This document shows, in pieces, positions 10,737 to 20,700 of a DNA stretch of 64,000 nt (its first letter is position 1; the number at the start of each line of letters is the position of its first letter). The notes beneath the pieces were generated by a model. It did not search any database. It was not told the origin of the DNA and saw only the letters and a program-made list of their open reading frames with translations. Source of the DNA: Streptomyces sp. NBC_00273 (GTDB lineage: Bacteria; Actinomycetota; Actinomycetes; Streptomycetales; Streptomycetaceae); the NCBI RefSeq assembly GCF_036178145.1, contig NZ_CP108067.1:3844001-3908000 (forward strand), read 5' to 3'. The position numbers were made by a program, and so were the translations under genes.

Positions 10737-12131
10737 TCAGCCGCAGCCGCCCGGCCGGGCGTAGACCGCCACCCGGGCGCCGCGCACCCCGGTCATCGAG
10801 CACAGGTCGAAGCGGGCGGCCAGCTCCTGCCGCTTGACCGCCTCCCGCGGGTACGGGTCCAGCGGCTGACCGGCCGGGTCCAGCAGCACGATCACCCGGG
10901 GCGAGGCCAGCAGCGCCGCACGGATCCGGTCCGGGGGCAGCTCGGTGCCCTGGAGGCTGTGCGAGGCCGCCGGGGTGCGGTCCAGGGCCACGTCGCGCAG
11001 TTCTCCGTAGAGCTCGGGCGAGGACAGCAGCCATTCGCGCCTGCGCGAGGGCGTGAACAGCACCGCGTCCCCCGGCCGGGCCCGCTCCCGGACCGCGGCG
11101 GCCACCGCGAGCACGTCGTCCTTGCGGCTCTCCGGCGTGCGCAGCCACACCGACCAGATGCCGAACGGCACCAGGAGCGCGCCCGCCAGCACCCACGGCC
11201 ACCACCCACGGGCCCGCGCGAGCCGGACCCCGGCCAGCAGGGCGAGCCCGGCCAGCGCGTAGATCACGTACCGGTCGACGTACCAGGGGTTGAACAGGGA
11301 GATCACCATCAGCACCCCGGGCGGCAACAGGACGAGCGGAAGCGCCACCCGTACGAGGTCGGGCGGAGCGCCCCGGGCGAGCAGCAGGGCCGCGGCGCCC
11401 ACCACCCCGTACGCCACCCAGTCCTGCCAGCTCGGCCGCCCGAGCCAGCCGAGCTGCTGTTCGGCCTGCCGGGCGCTCACCACGGCCAGCGGCAGCAGCA
11501 GGACCACCAGGACTGCGGCGCTCCGGCGCCAGCCGCGCGAGCGCCACGCGGTGAAGGCGTGGGCGAGCAGGGCGAGCGCGGCGAACTCGTGCAGCCAGCA
11601 GCCGATCAGCAGCACCACCGTGTACGCCGGCCACCGCTCGCGCAGCATCAGGTACGTCGCCCACACCACGGCGGCCGCGACCAGGGCGTACGAGCGCCCC
11701 TCCTGGGCGTACATCTGTACGGGGGGCAGTACGGCGTACGCGCAGCCCGCGAGCAGCGCGGCCCGCTCCCCCGCGAGCCGGTGGGCGACGGCGGCCGCCC
11801 CGGCGGCCGCGAGGGCGGTGGCGGCGACGGAGGGCAGCCGCAGCGCCCACAGGCCGCCCTCCCACACCTGGAACACCCCGTGCACGAGTGCGTAGTGCAG
11901 GCCGTGGACGGCGTCGACCCGGCCCAGCAGCTCCACGATCCCGCCGAGCGGCCGGTGGGCCACCTGCCAGGTCACGGACTCGTCGCGCCACATGCTGCCG
12001 CCCCGCTCCAGGCCCCACAGGCCGAGGAGCACGGCCAGCAGCGGCGGGAGCAGGCGCCAGGGGGCGATCCGGCTGATGTCGGCCTCCGCGTGCGGTCGGG
12101 ACGGGTGTCGCAACGGGTGTGCGGACTCCAT
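10737..12131 (-). CDS. Polytopic membrane glycosyltransferase, GT-C/family 39 type
   Basis: Integral membrane protein of 464 residues with about ten hydrophobic helices. The first extracytoplasmic loop contains WRDESVTWQ, the acidic 'DE' motif seen in polyprenyl-phosphate-sugar-dependent GT-C enzymes. A roughly 110-residue soluble C-terminal domain follows the last helix. It probably transfers a sugar from a lipid carrier outside the membrane, but the acceptor is unknown. The ATG at 12131 lies close to the divergent lipoprotein gene, so the promoters are shared. Confidence 0.8.
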   Translation of the reverse strand: MESAHPLRHPSRPHAEADISRIAPWRLLPPLLAVLLGLWGLERGGSMWRDESVTWQVAHRPLGGIVELLGRVDAVHGLHYALVHGVFQVWEGGLWALRLPSVAATALAAAGAAAVAHRLAGERAALLAGCAYAVLPPVQMYAQEGRSYALVAAAVVWATYLMLRERWPAYTVVLLIGCWLHEFAALALLAHAFTAWRSRGWRRSAAVLVVLLLPLAVVSARQAEQQLGWLGRPSWQDWVAYGVVGAAALLLARGAPPDLVRVALPLVLLPPGVLMVISLFNPWYVDRYVIYALAGLALLAGVRLARARGWWPWVLAGALLVPFGIWSVWLRTPESRKDDVLAVAAAVRERARPGDAVLFTPSRRREWLLSSPELYGELRDVALDRTPAASHSLQGTELPPDRIRAALLASPRVIVLLDPAGQPLDPYPREAVKRQELAARFDLCSMTGVRGARVAVYARPGGCG

Positions 12132-12167
12132 ACTCGGGGGTGGACCCGAGTCCCTGCGGAGGTGGGT

Positions 12168-12767
12168 GTGCACGCGTTGAGAGCAGGTGCGGTGGCAGTG
12201 CTGAGCGCGGTGGTCCTGGCGGGCTGCGGGCCCTCGGGCACCGCGGGCGGCGACGACCGGGCCCCGAAGCCCTCCACGGAGCCGGGCACGAGCGCGGGCG
12301 CGTCCGTGGACCCGAGCGCGGGCGCGCGTACGAGCCCGGGCGCGACCCCGGGCGCAACCACGGGCGCGCCGGCCGACCCGACCACGAGCCCCACGGCCGG
12401 CCAGGTCCCCGCCCCCGGCGAGACCCTGGTCCGGGTCACCCGGACCGGCGGCTTCGCCGGGCAGACCCACACCCTCGTCATCAAGGGCGACGGCTCCTTC
12501 ACCCGGCTGGACGCCGGGGCGAAGCCGACGGGCACCGGCAAGCTGTCCGGGGCGGAGCTCGCGCGCCTGCGCACCGCCCTCCGGGAGGCCGACTTCGCCC
12601 GGCTGCCCCGGATCGCGACCGGCGGCCCCACGATCTACGACGGGTACTACTACGCCTTCGTCCACGACGGCCACGAGGTGGCGAGCGACCAGGGGTCCCT
12701 GCCGGATGCCCTGACGAAGGTGCTGGACGCGCTGCCCCCGTTCACCGGCGGCACGGACGCCTCCTAG
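12168..12767 (+). CDS. Putative lipoprotein
   Basis: A 199-residue predicted lipoprotein. The GTG start follows GGAGGTGG. The signal peptide ends in lipobox VLAGC, and a Ser/Thr/Pro/Gly/Ala-rich linker (about residues 30-85) leads to a small C-terminal domain. That domain contains TRTGGFAGQTHTLVIKGDG and GPTIYDGYYYAFVHDG, resembling beta-rich domains found in other actinobacterial lipoproteins. It is followed by a strong hairpin terminator. Function unknown. Confidence 0.75.
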   Translation: MHALRAGAVAVLSAVVLAGCGPSGTAGGDDRAPKPSTEPGTSAGASVDPSAGARTSPGATPGATTGAPADPTTSPTAGQVPAPGETLVRVTRTGGFAGQTHTLVIKGDGSFTRLDAGAKPTGTGKLSGAELARLRTALREADFARLPRIATGGPTIYDGYYYAFVHDGHEVASDQGSLPDALTKVLDALPPFTGGTDAS

Positions 12768-12775
12768 GTCCTGTC

Positions 12776-12809
12776 GTCGACGTCCCGTCGGCCCCGACGG
12801 GACGTCGAC
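12776..12809. terminator. Bidirectional hairpin terminator
   Basis: A perfect 16-bp inverted repeat (arms 12776-12791 and 12794-12809, 2-nt loop) lies between the convergent lipoprotein and TetR genes and abuts the TetR stop codon. Confidence 0.8.
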
Positions 12810-13499
12810 CTACGCCGGGTCGACCCGGGGCGCGGCCGAGATGTCCCGCAGCAGCCGGTCCAGGAATCCGCGCAGCCGGGCCGGCATGTCCACGCTCCCG
12901 GGCGCCAGCACCCACTGGATCTGCAGGCCGTCCATGACCGCGAGGGTCTCGCGGCCGACGGCCTCGCAGTCGGTGTCCGGGCGCAGTTCGCCGCGTGCGA
13001 CGCCCGCCTCCAGCAGTTCGACGGTGTAGCCGAGCACCCGGGCGTAGCGCTGGGTGAAGTACGCGTGTGCCGGGTGCTCCGGGTTGCCGGATTCGCCGAC
13101 CAGGGTGTTGAACATCCGGACGATGCCGGGCCGCCGCTCGTTGTCGGCGGCGAGCTCCACGACGGTGGCGAAGTGGGCGGCGACCGACTCGGCGGGCGCG
13201 CTGAACAGCCGCTCGACGTCGTGCTGCTCGCTCTGGGCCAGGACCGAGAGCAGCAGGTCCTCCTTGCCGCGGAAGTGGTGCAGCAGTCCGCCCTGGGTGA
13301 TCCCGCAGTCGGCGGCGATCCGGGCCAGCGAGGAGGCGTTGAAGCCCCACTGCGCGAAGTGCTCGACGGCGGTGTCGAGGATCTTCTGCCGCCGGGCGTC
13401 GCCCACCGCGTAGGTCCCCCGGGCCGAGCCCTTCGAGGCCTTCGGCCCCTTCGGGGCCGTCCGCTCCGCGCGCCCCGTCCGCCCCGTGTCCTGTGCCAT
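12810..13499 (-). CDS. TetR-family regulator
   Basis: TetR/AcrR-type repressor of 229 residues. A Lys/Gly/Ala-rich N-terminal extension of about 30 residues precedes the HTH (RIAADCGITQGGLLHHFRGKEDLL, about 58-82). The ligand-binding half contains the AHFATVVELAADNERRPGIV region. It is divergent from a GH3-like gene. The intergenic region contains a palindrome, so local and autoregulatory control of the GH3 gene is a reasonable inference. Confidence 0.9.
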   Translation of the reverse strand: MAQDTGRTGRAERTAPKGPKASKGSARGTYAVGDARRQKILDTAVEHFAQWGFNASSLARIAADCGITQGGLLHHFRGKEDLLLSVLAQSEQHDVERLFSAPAESVAAHFATVVELAADNERRPGIVRMFNTLVGESGNPEHPAHAYFTQRYARVLGYTVELLEAGVARGELRPDTDCEAVGRETLAVMDGLQIQWVLAPGSVDMPARLRGFLDRLLRDISAAPRVDPA

Positions 13500-13562
13500 G
13501 CGGACAGCCTAAGCCGCGGCCGTTTCCGGCCGTCCGACCCCTGTGACCCAGCTCACTTTTCC

Positions 13563-13586
13563 AAAACCTAGCAGGTGCGCGGTTTT
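13563..13586. promoter_or_regulatory. Candidate TetR operator
   Basis: AAAACC-N12-GGTTTT is a palindrome between the divergent TetR and GH3 genes, 56 bp upstream of the GH3 start. It is AT-rich compared with its surroundings and suits a TetR dimer. Assignment rests on position and symmetry only. Confidence 0.45.
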
Positions 13587-13641
13587 CGGCTCTACCGTGG
13601 CCGTGCCGATCCGCCCGGTCACGTGCTCCAGGAGCCCCGCC

Positions 13642-15399
13642 ATGAACGCGACGCCCGATTACCAAGACGCTGCGCTGCCCGTGGGCCGCCGCGTGGAGGA
13701 CCTGCTCTCCCGGATGACCCTGGAGGAGAAGGCCGGTCAGCTCTTCCACTCGATGCTGATGATGAACGCGGACGGCACCCCGGTCACCGAGACCGACGGC
13801 TCGATGCTCCCCTTCACCACGCCCGAGCTGGTCGAGGACCGCTTCCTCACCCACTTCAACCTGCTCGGCACCTACGGGCCCCGCGAGATGGCCCGGTGGC
13901 AGAACGCCGTCCAGGAGATGGCCGCGGCCACCCGCCTCGGCATCCCGGTCACCCTCTCCACCGACCCGCGCCACACCTTCACCGACAACATCGGCGCGTC
14001 CTTCAACTCCGGCGCCTTCTCGGCCTGGCCGGAGGCCCTGGGCCTGGCCGCCATCGGCGACCCCGAGCTCGTCCACCGGTTCGCCGACACCGTCCGCCGC
14101 GAGTACCTCGCCGTCGGCTTCCGCGTCGCCCTGCACCCGCAGATCGACCTGGCCAGCGAGCCCCGCTGGGCCCGCCAGTCCGGCACGTTCGGCTCCGACG
14201 CCCGACTGACGGGCGAGCTCGTGGCGGCGTACGTACGCGGCCTGCAGGGCCCGGCCCTCGGGCCCGGGTCGGTGTCCGCGATGGTCAAGCACTTCCCCGG
14301 CGGCGGCCCCCAGAAGGACGGCGAGGACCCGCACTTCGCGCACGGCAAGGAGCAGGTCTATCCGGGCGGCATGCGCGAGCACCACCTGGAGCCGTTCCGG
14401 GCGGCGATCGCCGCCGGGTGCGCGCAGATGATGCCGTACTACGGCCAGCCGATCGGCACGGACTGGGAGGAGGTCGGCTTCGGCTTCAACAAGGGCGTGG
14501 TCACCGGTCTGCTCCGCGAGGAGCTCGGCTTCGAGGGCATCGTCTGCGCCGACTGGGGGCTGCTCAACGACGCGACGATCTTCGGGCAGGTGCACCCGGC
14601 GCGCGCCTGGGGCCTGGAGCACCTGAGCGTGGCCGAGCGGGCGGCGCGCGGCCTGGAGGCCGGCTGCGACCAGTTCGGCGGCGAGCAGTGCCCCGAGGTG
14701 ATCGTGGAGCTGGTCCGCTCGGGCCGCATCGCGGAGTCCCGGATCGACGACTCGGTGCGCCGCCTGCTGCGGGAGAAGTTCACGCTCGGCCTGTTCGAGG
14801 ACCCGTACGTGGATCCGGACGCGGCGGCCGAGATCGTCGGCCGGTCCGACTTCACGGCCCTGGGGGCCGCGGCCCAGCGCCGCTCCCTCACCGTCCTGAC
14901 CAACCGGGACGGCCTGCTCCCGCTCGCCACCGGGCCGAAGCTGTACGTGCGGAACGTGGACGCGGCCGTCGCCGCCGGATACGGCGAGGTCGTCGACGAC
15001 CCGGCCGGGGCGGATCTCGCCGTGCTGCGGCTGCGGACCCCGTACGAGCCCCGCGAGAACGTCTTCGAGTCCTACTTCCACTCGGGTTCGCTGGCCTTCC
15101 CCGAGCTCGAGCTGACCCAGATCCTGGCCCTCCTTGACCAGGTCCCGACCCTGGTCTGCATCAACCTGGAGCGGGCCGCCGTCATCCCGGAGATCGCCGA
15201 GCGCGCGGCGGCCCTGATCGCCGACTACGGGGCCTGCGACGCGGCCCTGCTGGACGTGGCCTTCGGCCGGGCCACCCCCGAGGGCCGCCTGCCCTTCGAG
15301 CTCCCGCGCTCGATGAAGGCCGTCGAGGCCTCCCGTCCCGATGTGCCGAACGACACTCTCGACCCGGTCTTCCCGCACGGCCACGGGCTGACCCTCTAG
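13642..15399 (+). CDS. Glycoside hydrolase family 3-like protein
   Basis: A 585-residue GH3-type enzyme (beta-glucosidase/beta-xylosidase/N-acetylglucosaminidase superfamily). The N-terminal barrel carries MTLEEKAGQLFH, the Lys216-His217 pair in VKHFPGGG and the likely nucleophile Asp304 in VCADWG. The C-terminal alpha/beta sandwich follows from about residue 415. No signal peptide is visible, so it appears intracellular. The start follows CCAGGAG. It is divergent from a TetR regulator, suggesting induction by a sugar or related ligand. Substrate not predictable. Confidence 0.85.
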   Translation: MNATPDYQDAALPVGRRVEDLLSRMTLEEKAGQLFHSMLMMNADGTPVTETDGSMLPFTTPELVEDRFLTHFNLLGTYGPREMARWQNAVQEMAAATRLGIPVTLSTDPRHTFTDNIGASFNSGAFSAWPEALGLAAIGDPELVHRFADTVRREYLAVGFRVALHPQIDLASEPRWARQSGTFGSDARLTGELVAAYVRGLQGPALGPGSVSAMVKHFPGGGPQKDGEDPHFAHGKEQVYPGGMREHHLEPFRAAIAAGCAQMMPYYGQPIGTDWEEVGFGFNKGVVTGLLREELGFEGIVCADWGLLNDATIFGQVHPARAWGLEHLSVAERAARGLEAGCDQFGGEQCPEVIVELVRSGRIAESRIDDSVRRLLREKFTLGLFEDPYVDPDAAAEIVGRSDFTALGAAAQRRSLTVLTNRDGLLPLATGPKLYVRNVDAAVAAGYGEVVDDPAGADLAVLRLRTPYEPRENVFESYFHSGSLAFPELELTQILALLDQVPTLVCINLERAAVIPEIAERAAALIADYGACDAALLDVAFGRATPEGRLPFELPRSMKAVEASRPDVPNDTLDPVFPHGHGLTL

Positions 15400-15513
15400 G
15401 GACCCCGGCCGGCCCCCGGCCACCTTGCGAGCATCCTCCGAGCGTCCTGCGCACACCCGCCCAGGTACCCCGCGGAGGCCGAGAACGGCGAGGCACCTGA
15501 CCGGTCTCGCCCG

Positions 15514-15548
15514 CCGGGTGCCGGTCCCGTGGGGGGACCGGCACCCGG
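15514..15548. terminator. Hairpin terminator after the GH3 gene
   Basis: A perfect 15-bp inverted repeat (arms 15514-15528 and 15534-15548, 5-nt loop) about 115 bp downstream of the GH3 stop. Confidence 0.7.
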
Positions 15549-15666
15549 TACCACACATTCCGCTTACTGCGGTCCAGCACATATGCCATGTCCGAACCCC
15601 ACGTAGCCGCAGGCCGACGCCTCCTCTACGCTGCACCCCATTCACGCGGGATCTTCAGGGGCGGAC

Positions 15667-16407
15667 ATGGAACAGACACACACCACCCATCAGAGCGCCG
15701 CGGCGACACCAGGCGCCCAACGGCGTGTGCTGGTCGTCGAGGACGACCACACCATCGCCGAGGCCATCGCGGCCCGTCTGCGCGCGGAGGGCTTCCAGGT
15801 GCAGACCGCGGGCGACGGCCCCTCGGCGGTCGCGGCGGCCGAGAGCTGGCTGCCCGAGCTACTGGTCCTCGACATCATGCTGCCCGGCTTCGACGGCCTG
15901 GAGGTCTGCCGCCGGGTCCAGGCCCAGCGGCCCGTGCCGGTCCTCATGCTCACCGCGCGCGACGACGAGACCGACCTGCTGGTCGGGCTCGGGGTCGGGG
16001 CGGACGACTACATGACCAAGCCGTTCTCGATGCGCGAGCTGGCCGCCCGGGTCCACGTCCTGCTGCGGCGCGTGGAGCGGGCCACCATGGCCGCGCACAC
16101 CCCGCGCGGGGCCACCCTGCGCCTGGGAGACCTGGAGATCGACCACGCGCAGCGCCGGGTCCGGGTGCACGCCGAGGACGTGCACCTGACCCCCACCGAG
16201 TTCGACCTGCTGGTGTGCCTGGCCGGGACCCCGCGGGCGGTGCTCTCCCGGGAGCAGCTGCTGGCCGAGGTCTGGGACTGGGCCGACGCGTCCGGGACCC
16301 GTACCGTCGACAGCCACATCAAGGCCCTGCGCCGCAAGATCGGCGCGGAGCGGATCCGCACGGTCCACGGCGTCGGGTACGCCCTGGAGACCCCGGCCCA
16401 GGCATGA
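15667..16407 (+). CDS. OmpR-family response regulator
   Basis: Two-component response regulator of 246 residues. The receiver domain has the acidic pocket near residues 24-26 (VVEDDH), phospho-acceptor Asp69 (LVLDIMLPG) and conserved Lys118 (YMTKPF). The C-terminal winged helix ends in SHIKALRRKIG...VHGVGYAL. It overlaps the downstream kinase gene by 4 nt (ATGA), so the pair is translationally coupled. The input signal is unknown. Confidence 0.95.
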   Translation: MEQTHTTHQSAAATPGAQRRVLVVEDDHTIAEAIAARLRAEGFQVQTAGDGPSAVAAAESWLPELLVLDIMLPGFDGLEVCRRVQAQRPVPVLMLTARDDETDLLVGLGVGADDYMTKPFSMRELAARVHVLLRRVERATMAAHTPRGATLRLGDLEIDHAQRRVRVHAEDVHLTPTEFDLLVCLAGTPRAVLSREQLLAEVWDWADASGTRTVDSHIKALRRKIGAERIRTVHGVGYALETPAQA

Positions 16408-17495
16408 GCGGCCCGCCGAACCGGCTGCGGCAACGGCAACGGCCTCCGGTGGGGCTGCGGCCCTTCTCGCCCTTCTCGATCAAGACCAAGCTGGGCACGC
16501 TCGTCGTGGTCTCGGTCTTCATCACGACGGGCCTGCTGCTGGTGGCCCTGCGGACCGACACCGAGCTGCGGTTCATCACGGTCTTCTCGGTGATCGCCTC
16601 GATGCTGATCACCCAGTTCGTGGCGCACAGCCTGACGGCGCCGCTGGACGACATGACGACGGTGGCCCGGGCGATATCCCACGGCGACTTCACCCGGCGC
16701 GTACGCGGGGCGGGGCGCCGCGACGAGCTGGGCGACCTGGCCTCCACCATCAATCTGATGGCGGACGACCTGGAGGCCGTGGACCGGCACCGCAAGGAGC
16801 TCGTCGCCAATGTCTCCCACGAGCTGCGCACGCCCATCGCGGCGCTGCGGGCCGTGCTGGAGAACGTGGTGGACGGGGTCTCGGCCGCCGATCCGGAGAC
16901 CATGCGCACGATGCTGAAGCAGACCGAGCGGCTCGGCGGGCTCGTGGAGACCCTGCTGGACCTGTCCCGGGTGGACAACGGCGTGGTCCCGCTGCGCGCC
17001 CGCCGCTTCGAGGTGTGGCCGTACCTGTCGGGCGTGCTGAAGGAATCGCGGCTGGCGGCCGCCGGCCGACCGGGGCTCCTCTCCGGTTCGGGCGGGCACA
17101 GCCGCAACGACGTGCACCTGCACCTGGACGTCTTCCCGCCCGAGCTGTGGGCGCACGCGGACGCCGAACGGCTTCACCAGGTGGTCGCAAATCTGATCGA
17201 CAACGCGGTCAAGCACAGCCCTCCGCACGGCCGGGTCACGGTCCGCGCCCGGACCGGCGACGCGCCCGGGAGCCTGGTGCTGGAGGTGCGGGACGAGGGC
17301 CCGGGCATCCCCGAGGCGGAGCGCCACCGCGTCTTCGAGCGGTTCAACCGGGGCAGCGCGCGCGGTGGCGACGGCGGCACCGGACTGGGCCTGGCGATCG
17401 CCCGCTGGGCCGTGGAGCTGCACGGAGGCCGGATCGGAGTGGCCGAATCGTCACGCGGCTGCCGCATCCTCGTCACGCTTCCGGGCAGCTCATAG
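16404..17495 (+). CDS. Two-component sensor histidine kinase
   Basis: Membrane histidine kinase of 363 residues, partner of the preceding regulator. Two membrane segments (about 32-49 and 57-75) are separated by only a few residues, so there is almost no extracytoplasmic sensor. HAMP follows at about 76-125, then HisKA with His139 in NVSHELRTP. The ATPase domain has NLIDNAVKHS, DEGPGI and GTGLGLAI. The short sensor region suggests detection of a membrane or intramembrane signal. Confidence 0.94.
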   Translation: MSGPPNRLRQRQRPPVGLRPFSPFSIKTKLGTLVVVSVFITTGLLLVALRTDTELRFITVFSVIASMLITQFVAHSLTAPLDDMTTVARAISHGDFTRRVRGAGRRDELGDLASTINLMADDLEAVDRHRKELVANVSHELRTPIAALRAVLENVVDGVSAADPETMRTMLKQTERLGGLVETLLDLSRVDNGVVPLRARRFEVWPYLSGVLKESRLAAAGRPGLLSGSGGHSRNDVHLHLDVFPPELWAHADAERLHQVVANLIDNAVKHSPPHGRVTVRARTGDAPGSLVLEVRDEGPGIPEAERHRVFERFNRGSARGGDGGTGLGLAIARWAVELHGGRIGVAESSRGCRILVTLPGSS

Positions 17496-17733
17496 GCGCC
17501 GTGTTGACGTAGGGTTCGAGTGGGAAGGACATGATCTCGGCCACACGTACCCGGGGTCCGTCAGGGGTGCGAAGCCAGGGGGCCGCAACCTCGGTGCCCC
17601 CTACCCGAACCAGGCTGGTTTCCCGCCATTCCACGTACCGAAACCCGCCGTTCGATGTGACCTGCGCGACGTAAGTCCCGCCCGGCCTGCATGCAGCGCC
17701 CGAGGAGGCGTAGCCTTTATTCCCGCTGTCCAT
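17473..17733 (-). CDS. Candidate small protein antisense to the kgd upstream region
   Basis: An 86-codon open frame runs opposite to the kgd promoter region and overlaps the last 23 bases of the kinase gene. Its translation looks protein-like ([31 protein letters not shown]) rather than the Arg/Pro-rich product of most antisense frames here. G/C at third codon positions is about 75%, lower than in surrounding genes. AAGG lies close to the ATG. No family recognised; it may be fortuitous. Confidence 0.3.
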   Translation of the reverse strand: MDSGNKGYASSGAACRPGGTYVAQVTSNGGFRYVEWRETSLVRVGGTEVAAPWLRTPDGPRVRVAEIMSFPLEPYVNTAPMSCPEA

Positions 17734-17765
17734 ACCTTGTGAAGCGGAAGAGGGCGGTTGCCGCC

Positions 17766-20700
17766 GTGTCGCCACAGTCCCCCAGTAACTCGAGCACCAC
17801 GACCGAAGCAGCAGAGGGCGGGAAGAACCCTGCCTCAGGCTTCGGCGCCAATGAGTGGCTCGTCGACGAGATCTATCAGCAGTACCTCCAGGACCCGAAT
17901 TCGGTCGACCGGGCCTGGTGGGACTTCTTCGCCGACTACAAGCCGGGGGGCGCCGTCGCTCCGGTGAAGTCGGATGGTCCCCAGAAGCCCGCGACGACGG
18001 ACGGCGCCTCCGCACAGGCCGCCACCACCGTCACCGCGGCGCCGCAGGTCACCGACGCCGCCGCCACGGGGGCGGCGCGCGCCGCAGCCCCTGCCCCGAC
18101 TCCTGGTGCGAGCACCGGCTCCGCTGGAGCGGCTGCCGCCGCGCCAGCTTCTGCGCCCGTGTCAGCTCCTGCCCCTGCTCCTGCCACCCCCTCTGGTGCC
18201 CCTGCTGTGACTGTCACCTCCCAGGCCCCGGCCGCCGCACCGGCCGCGCCCGCCCCCTCCTCCGTAGCCCCCCAGAAGGCCGCGCCCGCCACCGAGGCCC
18301 CCGAGGGCCCCGAGCTGGTGACGCTCCGCGGCCCGGCGGCTGCCGTCGCCAAGAACATGAACGCCTCCCTCGACGTGCCGACGGCCACCTCCGTCCGCGC
18401 CGTCCCGGTGAAGCTGCTGTTCGACAACCGCATCGTCATCAACAACCACCTCAAGCGCGCCCGGGGCGGGAAGATCTCCTTCACGCACCTGATCGGCTAC
18501 GCGATGGTGCAGGCGATCAAGGCCATGCCGGCCATGAACTACTCCTTCGCGGAGAAGGACGGCAAGCCGACCCTGGTCAAGCCCGAGCACATCAACTTCG
18601 GCCTCGCGATCGACCTGGTGAAGCCCAACGGCGACCGCCAGCTCGTCGTCGCCGGCATCAAGAAGGCCGAGACCCTCAACTTCTTCGAGTTCTGGCAGGC
18701 CTACGAGGACATCGTCCGCCGCGCCCGTGTCGGCAAGCTGACGATGGACGACTTCACCGGCGTCACCGTCTCGCTGACCAACCCCGGCGGCCTGGGCACC
18801 GTGCACTCCGTGCCCCGCCTGATGCCCGGACAGTCGGTCATCATGGGCGTCGGCTCCATGGACTACCCCGCCGAGTTCCAGGGCACCTCGCAGGACACCC
18901 TGAACAAGCTGGGCATCTCCAAGGTCATGACCCTGACCTCGACCTACGACCACCGGGTCATCCAGGGTGCGGCCTCCGGCGAGTTCCTGCGCATCGTCGC
19001 GAACCTGCTGCTCGGCGAGGACGGCTTCTACGACGCCGTCTTCGAGTCGCTGCGCATCCCGTACGAGCCCGTCCGCTGGAACCGGGACATCGACGCCTCG
19101 CACGACGACGACGTCACGAAGGCCGCCCGCGTCTTCGAGCTGATCCACTCCTACCGGGTCCGCGGCCACGTCATGGCCGACACCGACCCGCTGGAGTACA
19201 AGCAGCGCAAGCACCCCGACCTCGACATCACCGAGCACGGCCTCACCCTGTGGGACCTGGAGCGCGAGTTCGCGGTCGGCGGCTTCTCCGGCAAGTCGAT
19301 GATGAAGCTGCGCGACATCCTCGGCGTCCTGCGCGACTCGTACTGCCGCACCACCGGCGTCGAGTTCATGCACATCCAGGACCCCAAGCAGCGCCGCTGG
19401 ATCCAGGACCGCATCGAGCGCCCGCACACCAAGCCGGAGCGCGAGGAGCAGCTGCGCATCCTGCGCCGCCTGAACGCTGCGGAGGCCTTCGAGACCTTCC
19501 TGCAGACGAAGTACGTCGGCCAGAAGCGCTTCTCCCTGGAGGGCGGCGAGTCCGTCATCCCGCTGCTCGACGCCGTCATCGACTCGGCCGCCGAGGCCCG
19601 CCTCGAAGAGGTCGTCATCGGCATGGCCCACCGCGGCCGCCTGAACGTCCTGGCGAACATCGTCGGCAAGTCGTACGCGCAGATCTTCCGCGAGTTCGAG
19701 GGCAACCTCGACCCGAAGTCCATGCACGGCTCCGGCGACGTCAAGTACCACCTGGGCGCCGAGGGCACCTTCACCGGCCTGGACGGCGAGCAGATCAAGG
19801 TCTCGCTCGTCGCGAACCCCTCGCACCTGGAGGCGGTGGACCCGGTCCTGGAGGGTGTCGCCCGCGCCAAGCAGGACGTCATCAACAAGGGCGGCACGGA
19901 CTTCACGGTCCTGCCCCTCGCGCTCCACGGCGACGCGGCCTTCGCCGGCCAGGGCGTCGTCGCCGAGACCCTGAACATGTCGCAGCTGCGCGGCTACCGC
20001 ACCGGCGGCACCGTGCACGTGGTCATCAACAACCAGGTCGGCTTCACCGCCGCCCCGGAGTCCTCGCGTTCCTCGATGTACGCGACCGACGTGGCCCGCA
20101 TGATCGAGGCGCCGATCTTCCACGTGAACGGTGACGACCCGGAAGCGGTCGTCCGCGTGGCCCGGCTGGCCTTCGAGTTCCGCCAGGCGTTCAACAAGGA
20201 CGTGGTCATCGACCTCATCTGCTACCGCCGCCGCGGCCACAACGAGTCCGACAACCCGGCCTTCACGCAGCCGCTGATGTACGACCTGATCGACAAGAAG
20301 CGCTCGGTGCGCAAGCTCTACACCGAGTCCCTCATCGGTCGCGGCGACATCACGCTGGAAGAGGCCGAGCAGGCGCTCCAGGACTTCCAGGGCCAGCTGG
20401 AGAAGGTCTTCGCGGAGGTCCGCGAGGCCGCCACGCAGCCCGCGGTCGCCGCGCCGGCCGCCCCGGCGCCGGCCGCCGACTTCCCGGTCGCCGTGAACAC
20501 CGCGATCTCCCAGGACGTCGTCAAGCGGATCGCCGAGTCCCAGGTCACCATCCCCGAGGGCGTCACCGTCCACCCGCGCCTGCTGCCGCAGCTGCAGCGC
20601 CGCGCGGCGATGATCGACGAGGGCACCATCGACTGGGGCATGGGCGAGACCCTCGCCTTCGGCTCGCTGCTGATGGAGGGCACCCCGGTCCGGCTGTCCG

